From Phaseolus vulgaris (lineage: Eukaryota; Streptophyta; Magnoliopsida; Fabales; Fabaceae), in contig NC_023754.2 in assembly GCF_000499845.2 (NCBI RefSeq), forward strand, positions 14,769,516 through 14,833,515: 64,000 nucleotides of DNA, written 5' to 3'. Made by a program: the position numbers and the translations under genes. Below the pieces are notes generated by a model, which worked only from the letters and a program-made list of their open reading frames with translations, was not told where the DNA came from and searched no databases. Positions 47,401-60,814 of the stretch are shown here, one piece after another (the stretch's first letter is position 1; every line of letters begins with the position of its first letter).

Positions 47401-50400
47401 ATATTGTATTCAAAGAGATTATATGAATGAAAATGATATAGGTATCTCTTGAAGGTTGAAGTGTCTGTATCTTATTCCATAATAGAGAGTTCTTAGAAGG
47501 AAAAATGGTTCACTTGAAGTAGATAATAGGCTATAATTCAGAGGGTGGCTCCAGAAATCAGGCTGAGATGTCTGTGTCCCATCCATTATGCACACTCTTT
47601 CAATAATGGTTAGCCACATTGTATTGTAGTCACAATGCCCTATGCATGATTTCCATTAACTTAACATCAACTTGCACCAAAAAGTGAGAATAGAATAAAC
47701 TCATATGGCTCATATTTTCTAATCTTGCTATAAAGTTCAATTAAGATCACAAAAGAAAAAGTTCCCCACCTTTGTTTACATCAACAACAAACCAAATCAA
47801 CCTTAACATCATTATTTTAAGAATACTTACACTGCTTTAAGGTAAGATAATTCAGTGCCACAATAACACTGCTTGTTTGGTCCCATGTTATTCACTTTTA
47901 CATTTATTTTTGATGAAACTATTAATTGATTCTGACCTACCACTTATTCATACTTCTGACTAATCTAAAACTAACACATTGCATGTTACATAGAGATTAA
48001 TTATCACTTAATAGTTTCTCAGTTAATATGGTTTTTTTGTTTAATCAAAGATCTCGAATTTATGTAATTCTAAAAGACATGATTCTGTTTAAGCTTTTGA
48101 AATATTTTAACTTTCCAGATTCTTTAGGCATAGTAATTATTCTCACTTTGAATCTTAGGGGACAAGGAATTTCATAATTTTAAAGAAATTAAAATCTATT
48201 TAATTTGAATTATTTTCAATTTAAATTCTTTCACTTTTAAAATTTTATTTATTTTTTATTTAAATAAAGTATATTCAATTATTATCAAACGTAAAAAATA
48301 TTTTAATACTAAATCATATAATAATTAAAAAATATCAGTGAATGATGTTTTTAATTAACCATGACTAACATGCTGAATTTTTTTAATTAATAATGATTGA
48401 AAAATAATTATGGTTCATATTGATAGAAAAATAATCTCTCTCAATAATATTACTAAAAAAACCCTTATAAATATCAATTAAAACAATCTGATTTATATTT
48501 GTCGAAAAAATATATTAAAAAACTATAATTGATATCGACTTAAAAAGAAATTATGAAGGTTGGTTAAAAAATTCTTACTAAGTAAAAAATAGTCTCGACC
48601 TATGTTGGTATAAAGTAATTCTAATTGACACTTGCTTAAGATAACCCTTGTTTCACATTATAACTAAAATAACTTTTGTTAATACCAATTGAAAAATCAT
48701 ATTCTAAATAGATTGAGGAATGCTCTAATGAATGTGGGTATAAATAACAATAAAAGAGAAAATAATCCAAAAAAAATAATATCAACAAACTTTGGTATCA
48801 ATCCCCATTTAATATCAATTGAAATAACAATGCAAATGATGATGTTTCAAAATCAAATTGAAAAAAGAGAAAAAAATGAAACAGATTTGAAATACAAAAA
48901 TGTAAAAAATTTAATTTTTATTTTTAAGGTAATTTTTTAATTTATAAAATTATTTTCATTAATTTAATTTTTTTTTTATCTAAATAACATACTTTATCCT
49001 AAGATATTTTAAATTCTTTATAAAAAAAAATCACCTCTAAGATATGCATACCTTGAATGGTAATTGATGCACGTGGGTCACGTTGTTGTCCACCAGGAAC
49101 TTCCAGGAAGGACATTATTAGGTTTTAAATAACAGAAAAATTGGTTTTTTACTTTATATTTTATCATTGTTTCTTAAAGCCTTTTCAAGAGAGGAGTGTT
49201 TATCAATATTTTGATCAAAATAATACATTTAAATTATTTATCTTCTTTAATAATATATTATACTAAATTTTTACTTAAATAATATATTATATTGAATAAT
49301 TATTCAAATATAATAATTTAAAAATTGCTTCCATTATTTTATACCAATTTTTTTTAAAATTTTAAATTTTAAATATTATCTTGAAAAATAAATATTTTTA
49401 ATAAAATTGTAGAAAAAATATTTTAAAAAAATTTAGAAAAGTAAATATATTAAGGAATAATATTTTAGAAAAATAAATATATTAAAATGTAATAATTTAG
49501 AATTTATTTAAAAATTATTATAATTTAGAAAATTAATAATTATAAGAAATAATTAATTGACAAATTAAAATATGAAAAAATGGAATTCGTTAGAAATTAA
49601 ATAATTAAAAAAGTAATTATTTTTTTATTGAATTAAAAATGTAATATCAATAGCTATTTATTTATAAATAAAATATAGATTAAGTAAACGTAAAAAATGT
49701 AAGAAAATTCTATATTAAAAATATTCTAAGTTAATTTTTAATTTTATTTATTTATATAAGTTTAAAATTTGTTTTTAATCATAGACACAATTAGTAAAAT
49801 AATTATTATAATAAAAATATGCATAAAAAATAGGAAATAGTGTTCTTTATGAAGAAAGCTATGTTTATAAATTATTAATTTTTTAATAATTATTTACAAA
49901 AATAATTATTAGACTTATAAATATTTTAGTTATTATATTTTTAATTCACAAATCAATAATTTAAATTATATAAAGAAAGTTTTATTAGTTAAAAAAAAAG
50001 GTTCTTTCCTTTTTTTATGATTTTTTAAACCAAATTTTCAAAAATAAACTATTTCAAAATTTATAAATGTTAATTTTGTTAACAAACTTTTCTTACTTAC
50101 ATATAGTTTTAATGATTATTTCTTTAAGCATATTTTTTTTTGTAAATTTTTATTTCTTCAAATAATTATTTTTCTAAATTATTGTATTCTATATAATAAT
50201 TATTTTTAAAATTTATTTTTAAAACCAATTTTTTTAAAATAATTGTTTTTTAAAAAATCAAAATTATAAATTCTTTTTTTCATTTTTAAATAAAAAACCA
50301 AGTTCAGAATAGAACCTATAAAAATAAACCATATTATTTCAGTAATTATTTGACACAATATATTATTTTGATAAATATTTAGTACAATATGCTAGAAGAA

Positions 50401-51700
50401 ATAAATGATCAAATTATTTTGGTAAAAAATTTCAGTGTTCATGACTTATTTTATCTCATTAACCTGTTTCAATTTTTAAATTTACAAAAAAAAATATTTT
50501 TGGTTTCGATATCTTATATTTATAAAATGAGTAATCTCTAAATACAGAAAAAATAAAAACATTGTGGAGACAAACGCCCACAAATCCTTTAAAGTAGATT
50601 TGTTACAATAATTCAGTAACAAATATTTGAAACTTGAAAAGATTGTAATCATATTAAAAGTGATTATATCAAAATTTGGAATGGAATAAAATTGAAGATA
50701 AACTCAAGTGATGAACACAGATATCTTAGGACACATGTCCCTAAACTTAGGATCCTCGTGTATTTTTCCTTACATATGAATCACAAAGTTAAAATCTAAG
50801 ACCACATGTTTGAGGATTCCATGCCCCTTCCAAGCAGTGCCACACAAATTGGTGACTTGGTGTTTTGTTTTTAATATTGTCAGATACTTGTTTCTGCCAC
50901 ATCACAGAATTTTCCGTGTGTCAATTTTCTTTCTCTGTTTCTGTACTGTATATCACAGTATGCTTGCTTTGGTTATTAATATTATTATTGTAACATAATA
51001 ATTATTATAGATGGTGGTATCTTCCTCCACTTGTTATACCACATAAACAAATTGAACTGCAGAAAAAAACAAAACATGATTGTGTGCCTATTTATTTACA
51101 TGCTTATTTGTTTATGATACAAATGCATAGCATTTGTATTCTTTCGTTGAAAACTTTGACACTTTGTCTGCGTCTCTGACAATAACCATTCTTTATCTAT
51201 TAGCCGTCCATTCACAAGGCAATACATGTACATATGCCATCATTTCGATGTTCCTCAATTTACCATTCTTACTGCATACAAAATTTACCATAACCAAAAT
51301 AACCAATTCATAGTTTTCACCCTTTCTGCTGCATTAAAAGCCACTATGCTGTGCTGCACAAAAAAATATTACCATATGGTCATGGAAAGTGGCCTTGTGA
51401 AAGATATAAATGGAAAAGAAAAGGAAACCTGAGTCCTGTAATGCCACAAGGAAAAGGTAAAGACACTTTTTTTTATTGTTGTTATTGAGATGACTAAGAA
51501 CAACTAAGCATCCACTACTATTGAGGTCTGTCACATGAAATTCAACATCTCTTGTTCCTTTCCTCTATTTTGCATTAAAGATTCCATGAGATGCAATTTC
51601 AGATAAAGTGAGTAAAAGGGTTTTACTGCTCCTCTTTATCTTTCAGTGTCAAAAGTTAGTCTTCTCAGGTCTGAAGAGTTAAATATATGAAGAGATTCAT
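44496..51700. other. Long gene-poor stretch
   Basis: About 7 kb without a recognisable gene. Short frames (for example 46739-46927 minus, 48689-48940 plus) lack family motifs and biased codon use. 49200-50400 is extremely AT-rich. A few doubled words near 47440 and 47560 hint at old repeats. I see no LTR pair or tRNA. Confidence 0.5.
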
Positions 51701-52237
51701 CATTTAGAGGAGCCATAGGGGAGAAGGAGAAGTAAGGTCTGTCTTATTCTTGCCCTTGGGGTCTTGTTGCCGTTGTCCAGTTCTTAGTGGGGTGCCCTTC
51801 TGATCCATAAAATCTATACACTCCTTCAATAGAGGTAAGGAATTCTAGGACTTGTGAAATGTTAGAATTTTTGTCAACCTCAAAATTCTGATATCAGAAT
51901 CAAAAGGGACTCATCTCTAATTTCAACTTGTTTATATATTTTCAATATTTCAGGGAGGAAGCAAAAAGTAAAGTCAGCTCTCTAGATCTTCTGATTCCGA
52001 GAAAGGTATACTATTGTTTACCTTAATGGAATATCATATCAAAACATGCTTTTGAGATTTCTCTATGCATGCCTCTTTGAGTCTCTCTCTCTCTCTTTCT
52101 CCTCAACTCTCAATTCCTCTTTTTTCTTTCATTCAAATTATGTTAAGTAATCACGGAATTTGGAGGAAGCCAAACAAACTCTTATTTAATTTATAGTGAA
52201 AAGTTTCCTGTGATTTGGACCATGCAGGAAGTGATTG
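51700..52237 (+). promoter_or_regulatory. 5' UTR exons and introns of the S40-like gene
   Basis: Two probable introns precede the start codon. The first runs from a donor AGAG|GTAAGG at 51835 to acceptor TTTCAG at 51953. A small exon (51954-52005) follows. The second runs from GAAAG|GTATAC at 52006 to acceptor CATGCAG at 52227, ten bases before the ATG. A CT-rich microsatellite lies at 52081-52105 in the second intron. The splice assignment is inferred from signals only. Confidence 0.55.
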
Positions 52238-52867
52238 ATGGAGGATAGCTATAACAGGCAGAGGAGTGGAATATGGAGATGCTTGAGAGATGGAGACTTT
52301 GAAGAAGATGAAGTTTGGGCTGTTTTCAAGGACAGACCTGATTACAATATTTCTGGTGTTCACAAGCCAAAGGAAAAAGGGTCTTCTCCTCTTGCTGTTC
52401 CCAGGACTCTTCCAAGTGCTGCAAGGATGATTCCAAGGACTAGTAGTGGCAATAGTAGTGCTAGTTCCTCTCATGAAACCAAGGTTCTTCAGCAATCAGC
52501 ACCTCTCAACATTCCTGACTGGTCACAGATTTATAGGAACAAGCCAAACAAGACCCCCATGAGTGTTTCAAAGTTTGGTGACTATGATGATTTCTACTAT
52601 TCTGTTGGTGGTCAAGGTGAAGGTGATGGTGATGGTGATGGTATTGTTAATTATGGTGGAGGAGGGTATAGTGATGATGAGGAAGAAGAAGATGATGAGT
52701 ATGACACAAAGCTCCCCCCACATGAATTTATTGCAAGAAGGCTTGCCAGGACTCAAATATCCTCATTTTCAGTTTTTGAAGGTGTTGGAAGGACCCTCAA
52801 GGGTAGGGATCTTAGCAAAGTGAGGAATGCTGTTCTCACAAAAACTGGTTTCCTTGAATCACTGTAA
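52238..52867 (+). CDS. Senescence regulator S40 family (DUF584) protein
   Basis: A 209-residue frame with ATG at 52238; an in-frame TTG just before it is not the start. Features in order: an N-terminal [17 protein letters not shown] block, Ser/Pro-rich centre with LPSAARMIP, an [10 protein letters not shown] block, an acidic low-complexity run (EGDGDGDG, then [11 protein letters not shown] at about residues 130-165), and the diagnostic C-terminal block [20 protein letters not shown] followed by [19 protein letters not shown]40-type proteins are plant-specific, usually nuclear, and induced in senescence or stress. Their biochemical action is not well defined. The coding part has no intron, as is usual for the family. 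Confidence 0.92.
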   Translation: MEDSYNRQRSGIWRCLRDGDFEEDEVWAVFKDRPDYNISGVHKPKEKGSSPLAVPRTLPSAARMIPRTSSGNSSASSSHETKVLQQSAPLNIPDWSQIYRNKPNKTPMSVSKFGDYDDFYYSVGGQGEGDGDGDGIVNYGGGGYSDDEEEEDDEYDTKLPPHEFIARRLARTQISSFSVFEGVGRTLKGRDLSKVRNAVLTKTGFLESL

Positions 52868-54360
52868 AAGAGGTTTCCATGAATCAAATTTGTTATGTAT
52901 AGGGGGGTAGCCAGTGGTTGGTTAGTTATTGAGATTGTGTGCATGCTGTGTATGGAGGATTCATTGAGGCCTTTACCATGAAAAAACAATGATTCAACTT
53001 GGTTCTGGTGGCAATTGAAAGTGGCTTATAAATTTATGGTCTGTGGTATGAAACCATTAATCATTTAAAAGAACTTAAGTGTTTTTAAGACCAATGTCAT
53101 TTAAAGTTCCAAGTTATTCACTAAATTTTTAACACAAAAAATCTAGTGAGTTTGTTTCTTAAACATTATCTTTAGGTAAAATTCTAAGTTAAATAAAGAG
53201 TTCTTATATTCATATAGCACAATTGATCAAATCTAAACTTTTCTTTTTCTTTTTCTCCATCTCTCTGTTCATTGCACCCTACACTTTCAAAATGGGGTGT
53301 GTCTTGAACTTTTCCCAAATGAAATCAAACCAAAACACTTGTTTGTGCAATCTTTCCAAAGAGTGTGCTAAGAATAATCTTGTCCAAATCTTTGACACCC
53401 ATTACATTATGCCTTTTTACTTCTATTTCTTTTTGTGTTAGAATGCATAATTTGAACAAGAAGAATGTTAATATATTCTTTGACAAATTTTTACTACACT
53501 CTATTAAAAATACTAAAAATTACATAATGTTGTAGATATTAATTTGTATTTAACAAATTTCTATTCGTAATTTTGTAATTTCTTATACATCTCATTTGTT
53601 AACTAAAAAATGTGTATAAAAAGTGTGTTGCTAGCATACTAACACTTGGTTGAATAAAAGCCACACAATAGATGGATCAGAAGTGTAGAAAATCTTTACG
53701 TCGAACAAATAACTCGTGACCCAAGTAGAATTAATAGTACAAATTTTTGTGTGTAGTTCTTGTGCTCTTTATGACACAAGCCATTGATTTAAAAATAAAG
53801 AATACAAAAAAAGATGCATGAGTTAAGGTGGATTTTAAATAAAGTAAATTTGAAGTGTGATGCAAAGTTTAAACACTATAGTAAAATCCAATTTAGGTGA
53901 AGCACGCATGACAAAGTTGGAAGATAATTAACTTGATGGGCTATAGTTCTACAATTATTGAATATGCATATTGTGGGAAATTGAGAGAGACATGCCACCT
54001 ACTTAGTTTCTTTAATTATTTATGAAAAGAACAAAGGTTTTTTTTTATTGTGTAATGATATGTGATAAGGGAGGGCTAGAAAAGAGTGAGTAGTCTCTAT
54101 CAACTCCAAATGTTGATGTCCAAAAAGAGAAAGATCAATCCCAAAGAAGCTACGTATAGAGTTGGCTTTCTATAGACTTTCTCCAATTTAATGATGTTCT
54201 ATCTCTTACACCTAAGCATTGTGTATGCATTATTGACTTTCCATGTTCAAATTTAGTGCTCATTACTTCAATGTCTAAAGAATTGTTAAACTCAAAGCCA
54301 CACATATGATTGACATTGAGTTTTACATAAATATTTTTCACAAGTATTTATATGTATATA
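52868..54360. other. 3' UTR of the S40-like gene and intergenic DNA
   Basis: The UTR probably extends a few hundred bases. The remainder is AT-rich without coding or repeat structure that I can support. Confidence 0.5.
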
Positions 54361-54369
54361 TAGAGAATC

Positions 54370-54745
54370 TTGAAATATTTCGTTTTGATCACTTCTCGAG
54401 TTTCGGTCACTCGTAAGATTTCGGTCGAGATAGTGGAGGTACCAGGAAAAGGGTCTCTGAAACTCAAGTCAGTATTTGAAAATCAAAGCAATAAATATTG
54501 TAGAAAAACGTACCTTTTATCAGGTGACATGCACCTATTTATAGAGAGGCACAAGAGCATTGTTCATACTAGGTATGAATTATCCCGATTTTTAGGTTAA
54601 TCTCATTTTATCTTGATAATACGAATTGATTAAGGCATTGATTGAATTGTGATCGTTATTAAAGATAATTAGTGTTTTTAGGTTTCTAAGATGGTGTTGG
54701 TCTCGTTAAGACTTTGGTCGACCATCTCAGTTATGCACGGTATAC
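54370..54745 (-). repeat. LTR-like fragment with a minus-strand TATA box
   Basis: A short, less AT-rich block with TTTCGGTC repeats (54403, 54419) and, on the minus strand, CTATAAATAGG at 54534-54544. The arrangement resembles the promoter part of an LTR. No termini or target duplication were found. Confidence 0.35.
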
Positions 54746-54899
54746 CATATTTTTTTCTAGATTTCTTTTAAGAGCATATGTAAATTAATTTTTAATTTAT
54801 AAGAAATGCTTGATTTTTATTTTGAAAGTTAAGTGCTTATGAAATATATTTCAACATATATAACGTATTTAAAAGAAAGAAGCCTAACCTTAAAAATGA

Positions 54900-56880
54900 G
54901 AGGGCATTAGATGTTGATGATCATGATTTTATTCACACTTTAAAACTTTAATAATAGATTCTTGGACTCTAATAATGAATAAATCCATTGTTTTAATTGA
55001 GAGTCATCATCTAATTGGGTTTATTTTAGCCTTAATTAATCATTAATTATATGCTTTTAGAGTAAAGAGTCTAATATTTCTCATGAATAAATCTTAACCA
55101 AAATATTTTTCCCAGATCTTTGAAGCAAACAAACTTATAAAAAGGTACAAGCTTTAAAGAGAAATCATTAAGCTTTAGAACTTGACAATGATGTTTAGAA
55201 AACAAATTATTAGAGTTTTCTTATTTTCTTCTTTGTAATTCTTTCCGTTTGCCTTTGTATGGAAGGCTAAACTCTTTGAGGTTGATTCTCTTCTAACTTC
55301 GCAATAATTTTTGATGATTTTGTTCAATAAAGTTTTATTCTTAAATTCTTTATAGCATATTCTGTTTTACTGTTGGTGTTTTTGAAATATGGTTTATGTC
55401 AAAAGAATTGGTTTTGAACACTTATTGAGAATTCAATTTGTTTCTTTAATTGGGTTTATTGGATAATTCGCTTGTTTTAATCAATCTCTTGTTTGTTTAG
55501 TTCAAGAGGTAGAATATAAACATCTCACAAGTAGACATTGAAACTAGTGAGATAATGAATACATGAGTGGATGTTTTTTGTTTTTTATGTTATTATGTTG
55601 AATTTGACTGATGCTTCTTTGATTAAGTTTGAAACTGTGTCAGGATTCAAAGGGTGAAAATATTACGAAAATCAATGATGAATTCATTGTTGAATAAATA
55701 TGAGAGTCAATTTTCTTCCTTTTACTATTTTATAATCTATACTTATTTTTCTACACAACAATCTTAATTCCTTTTTTACTTTATTGTTATTGCTAACATT
55801 TACTGCTTGCAGATAGATTATGAACATTGTTTGACTGATTTCATTATTCGATTCGTTTGGAGACGAGTTAAAGACATCTGACCTTATCTATACTAGCATC
55901 TCTTTGTTATTAGAGAGTCTAACACTAGTTAGATGGTCTATGCTAAATATCATTTTAATTTTACAACAAAATGACAACTATCAAATTTGGTGTCGTTGCT
56001 AGAGAATCTAATTTGAATTTGGTTATTAGTTTTCTCCTTTATGGATAATCTTTTTATGTATCTACATATTTTTTTTTCTGCATATCTATCTTTATTTTTT
56101 CATTATAATTGTATAGTTTTTTAGTTTTCATAGTGATCACATTATTATAAAAAAGAATAAACATATTTTCAATTTTCATACCCTTTCAACAATTTGTGCA
56201 ACCAGATATTACTTCTTCTAGTCTTAAAAAACCATATTTAGAGGAGTTTATGAGATAATTAGTGGTAAATACAATAAAATCTCAACAAAACATAAAGTCT
56301 AGTTTATTAATATTAGAAGAGAAAGTTGGTCAATTAGCTAAACATATTGAAGATATAGCTATGCAAAGTTTGAATTCACTTTATGATCCTAATTTAGATT
56401 TTACAAAAAAAATTAGAATTTGATATAGGCTATAGTTATGATTTTGATATATCTATTGAGAGTATTTCTACCATAACTTAGTTTCCATTTAGTTCATAAG
56501 TATAAACCTTATCCAAGTATAAACTCTCTTCTGCATAATGTCATAGCAATTTGTTAATTGCCTTTATAAGCTCAGGAGGACATTCTAAATTTTGTGTCAC
56601 TCATTAAAAAAAGTTATTTTAAAAAATTACTCATAAAGATAGGTCTCTCTTAGAAAGTATACTTTTAGGCATGTTGTGTAATTTGCACATCGTGGAACCA
56701 AATAATTCAACAACCTTAACAACTGAGAAATTTGTTGAAAACATACCGAAATATGTTGTTACCTTTAAAAATCTGTCAACAACAACTAAAATCACTAAAC
56801 CAATCATCAAATCGCTGACTATACTAACTTTTTATTCTTCTAAAATTTCCCCCCAAATTAATTTGAAAAACTATTAAATT
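54900..56880 (+). mobile_element. Athila-like Ty3/gypsy remnant: LTR end, PBS, gag fragment
   Basis: The 5' LTR 3' part contains the typical GGAAGGCTAAACTCTTTGAGG block (55261). At about 55985-56005 TTGGTGTCGTTGCTAGAGAA is a decayed form of the tRNA-Asp primer site TTGGCGCCGTTGCCGGGGA, with mainly C-to-T and G-to-A changes. A gag-like segment follows near 56240-56400 (readable LEEKVGQLAKHIEDIAMQS with stops around it). The pol region is missing. Confidence 0.65.
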
Positions 56881-57011
56881 TACTTATTTGTTATAAATTT
56901 TAATCATGCCAACATTTAACTAATGCTACTTATTTTGAGATTAATAATAATTTAATTAAAAACAAATGTAATTAAATTTTGTTATTATTTTGCTACAAGA
57001 TAGAATTAAAG

Positions 57012-58166
57012 TGTTGATCCTGCCGGTTGACCTAGCGCAAGAGCGTTGTCTCGTCACGATCTTCCTCACCAGCTTGACACCACATGCCCTTCAAGTCCAC
57101 ACCACAGATAGCCTCTCTAAGAACCTGAAAACACTAGGTGGCGCCTCTGCGGCCGGTGCGCTCCGATACTCAAGTCAGTAACAAGAACACCCAAAAACTG
57201 AGAGAAAACTATACTCTGTAGAACCGTACTAAAGTGCACTCAACCCAAGACAATGAGCCGTAATGAAAAACGTACCTCTGCAAATTCTGTTAAGTTTACC
57301 TTTATAGCTAGGTTTTTTCTCTCTCCAGGCAGTTACGCTTTGGACACGTGGCTTGCATCCAACCCTGCACGTGTCACCATCTGGACCGGGGTAGCAGGTA
57401 GTACCCAGCCCTACACGTGTCATCATCTGAGCTAAGATAACTCGAGCGTCATTTCTATATTGCATCCAACCCTACACGTGTCATCATTTGGGTTGGGGTA
57501 ACAGGTAGCATCCAACCCTACACGTGTCGTCATTTGGGTTGAGGTAACTTGAGCATTATTTCTGTGTAGTAACCAGCCGTGCGACCAAGTCCCCTATTCA
57601 AGGAGTAATCTGGCACGTAATACGCTGTGAACACCACCTGACAAGGCGAGTATCAGATGCAACAAAGTGTACCATCTCTGTGATATCGCTTGTCGCAAGT
57701 GCCACCCCCCTTATTGCTACGCCATGCATGTTCTAGCTGGGGAAACCTTGCCACCAACGAATGTCCACTATGGGAATCCTGTCGCTGATGAGCGAGGTGT
57801 TCCCTCCTACCCACTCGACCTTCACGCCCCATGCTGGTGCTACAATCGTCCTACTGAACTTACACGTTTGAAATTACTCTTCTAAGCCTCCAACAGTTTT
57901 AACTAAGTTTACTGGGAGACCCGATGATGTGCTCCTTGTGGCGATGTCAGACCACCTGATCTTCCATTATCTAATACGTCGATGACACACAAACCCGGCG
58001 ACAACCGACTATGTACATTGTAGAACGCCACTTCCACGAATCGGCGACTATGCTCACTTCTGAACCACTCATCTTTCTCTTGTCCACGTGTTCTGCTGAG
58101 CACGCCCCACACAGTCACGTGCTAGACACGTCATCACACCCGATGACCTGGTCGGTACAAGTGTCA
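57012..58166 (-). mobile_element. GC-rich LTR (solo or truncated) with repeated CACGTG boxes
   Basis: The segment begins TGTTGATCC and ends AAGTGTCA, so TG...CA in either orientation, and contrasts sharply with AT-rich flanks. The minus strand has CTATAAAGG at 57299-57307, giving a U3 of about 860 bp and R/U5 of about 260 bp. The flanking 5-mers (TAAAG and TTCCG) do not match, so the ends are approximate or the copy is old. No internal domain or partner LTR is present. Confidence 0.6.
57345..57526 (-). promoter_or_regulatory. Cluster of CACGTG (G-box/ABRE-like) motifs upstream of the LTR TATA box
   Basis: CACGTG occurs at 57345, 57368, 57414, 57475 and 57521, and twice more at 58085 and 58116. 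Four of the first five lie in repeat units beginning CATCCAACCCTACACGTGTC or variants, spaced 46, 61 and 46 bases. All sit 40-225 bases upstream of the minus-strand TATA box. G-boxes bind plant bZIP and bHLH factors, and ACACGTGTC resembles ABA-response elements. Confidence 0.7.
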
Positions 58167-58729
58167 TTCCGATAATTTAACCTTTTATTCAATGAATTAT
58201 CAAAGTAAAATTTAAATTCAATTCAAAAATATATTATCAATAAATTATATTTGGATTATCAGCCTATAAAGATTGAAAATAAAGTCACTAAAAATGTTTT
58301 TTTAAAAAAAAACTTAAGTTGTAGTGAAAATTTCAAAATAATAAGAGTCTATATATTTTAAAATTTATATTTTTAGCGAATATAATTTGAAAAAAAAAAT
58401 ATTTTAGTCTATATATACAAAACAATGTACATAAACATACTTAGAATAAATTTCATAAGGAAAATAAATATTTGATGTGATGAATATATAGAATAAAAGT
58501 AGATTATCATACAAATAAATGTAAGTAATTTTTTTTTTAAATTTGGAAAAAAATGAATTTCAAATTTAATATATAAAAATTAGGAATTAAAAGTGAATGA
58601 GTTTACAATTAGGATACGGAAAAATACGTTCTTTTATAAATTTTTAATAGATTTGTTTTTCTTTTTTAACTCTTAAACTAATATTCTTAACTAAAAAAAA
58701 AAATTAAAGTTGAATGATGATAGGAAGAG

Positions 58730-59821
58730 TTGGTAAGAGTCTTAACCAAGACCAGCTTTGAAATAACTATCCCGTGCTCCGGTGCACCACCGTGTGCACT
58801 CTCCCCTTCGTGTGCTTCGTCGCCGCCTCTTCCTCTTCTACTGTGCCGACCGTCGATCCAACGACAGATGACGGTGCTCGCAACTGCTCAGCAATTCCCC
58901 AACGCATCTCTAACCCTATCCATTTCAAAATCCCCAAATCAAGTTTTCCCCAAATTCTCAACAACCTTCGATTTTTTGCCACCGATCTTCACGACAGTAT
59001 TAATTCCTCTCGATTGCACTCTTCTTTTCTGCTTTAAATTCCGCTTTTTCTCAACTGACCACATTTTTTTTTTCTGTCAGGTTTGCGTATTCTATCTAGT
59101 TCTTCGAGCACTCGACACCGTTGGTTTGTATTCGTATTTTCAATTTGATGCAGGAGCTTTTTATTGTTTTGTTTTGTTTTCTTTTCTTTTGCTTGCAAGG
59201 ACGAATGACTGTCAGTAGTATCGATTTTAACTATCATCGCTGTGTATAGATTTGGTTGTTTCATGTTTTGAATTTATTTCTTTATTTATTTTTTTAAGCT
59301 TTGAATGTTCTGCAGGATTGGTGTTATCGTCCAATCTCTTTGAGAAATGAAAGTGATTTTAAGATTTTTATTTTATTTTTAAAAGCTCTAATGGAAACTT
59401 TTAAGCGTTAGAAACTGAAGGTTGAGAAAATTTTGGCAACAAAATTTCAGTTTGAGGAGTAAGATAAAACTGTTGGTCCTAATGTAGCTTGAAAATGTGT
59501 AAAAGAACTGAGTATTCTTTGGTTTCCTTAAGCAATTTATTATTTTGAGATTTAAAAAAATGTCATATGAATGGAGAATGAATATACTTTTCGTTGCCAT
59601 GGTGAAGGCAGTAGCTGAAATTGTCACATACCCTGTTGCTTTGCTCCAGGAAATTTCTATTCCGACAAGAAAGCAACAGCTCTGAACTGGATTGAAGGAC
59701 GTGGGAAGTCGGTGGTGTTTGAGTTGAGGCCATAATTAAGAAGGAAGAGGTGTTGAAGACGAGGGAAGCTGTCAAGGATGGGAAGGAGCTTCACGTTTCT
59801 GTGACCGTGCCCTCAATTGAG
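58730..59821 (+). pseudogene. Decayed nuclear gene, possibly plastid-targeted; family unknown
   Basis: A frame at 58867 onward reads MTVLATAQQFPNASLTLSIS, transit-peptide-like in composition. An exon-like block at 59651-59820 sits between an acceptor (TTGCTCCAG) and a donor (ATTGAG|GTACAA). It reads [20 protein letters not shown] and, after a frameshift near 59724, [20 protein letters not shown] then ELHVSVTVPSIE. The shift breaks the exon. I do not recognise the family. The link between the two parts is inferred from proximity. Confidence 0.4.
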
Positions 59822-60810
59822 GTACAAAGTCCTACATTATCGCCCCTGATAATTATTTACTTCATGCGACACTAGTGTTGAGACCTAGACGGTATTAACC
59901 CCACTAGACGGTCTATGAATAAAGTTAGAATTTTGATGACGGTCATAAAGTTAGAGTTTTGATGATAACAAACTTCTTAAAAAAAATTTCATATACTCAA
60001 ATATGTTAATGATAGTATTAATATTTGTTTTATGTATATGCATTTCTAAAATCTTAGTTGACGACTAGACATACAATATTTATGAAAGAATTAATTAAAA
60101 CAATTCATCCCTCTATTATTGTGTTTTTCCTACCTTTTCTTTTCTTTTTATAAAAGTTTTCATGCAAAACATGTTAAACTTGTTCTAATTGATTAGACAT
60201 ACTTTCAAAGAGAAATATTTTTCCTACCTTTTCACCATCCTTCAATTTGTTAAAGTATGCATTCCTTGGATTTCTGTCTATATAAAATTATAATTTTTCA
60301 ATAATTTAAAGTTTTTTCTTTTATGGTATTAAACAAAATACTAATTGAAACTTAATTCTTTGGACGTACATCACACTGTCGCCATTGAATAGCAACAAAA
60401 ATAACAAAAGTGAACTATTGAAATTATATCTTAATCTTTTACTTGTATACTTAATATTTTTAATCATCTTCCTCTTTCGATCAATACATAGTTTAAAAAA
60501 GTTTATTCTTAAATATTTGTTTTTTTAAGCTAATATTTTTAAACTTGATTTCTTTAAATATCAATATTTTTTTAAAAAAGTTAATAGTTTAAAGTAATTT
60601 TAACTATGCAAAATAATTTTTTAATGAAAAAAAAAAGTAAAAGACCCATAATCATCCACTGAGAATAATTTCCAACATTATTAGTAAAGTGGAAAGCTAA
60701 TACAATTCCGAAAATACTGTATAATTCTAATTCCAATTTTTTTTTTAAATAGACCTTATAAGACTTAAGTAATATCTAGATAGAAAGGGTAGACAAATGA
60801 CTTTTTAAAG
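59822..60810. other. AT-rich spacer with the single-copy precursor of the minisatellite
   Basis: No gene. Bases 60499-60600 contain one unit of the 30-base word found as an array at 60815-61050, with the same flanks on each side. Confidence 0.6.
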
Positions 60811-60814
60811 CAAG

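Noticed and set aside
48400..48700. Possible CACTA transposon interior
   Set aside because: A few suggestive words (CTCGACCTATGTTGGT) but no CACTA ends, TIR or transposase frame.
57229..58118. Frames of 60-78 codons on both strands
   Set aside because: Within the GC-rich LTR; no family motif and codon use looks random.
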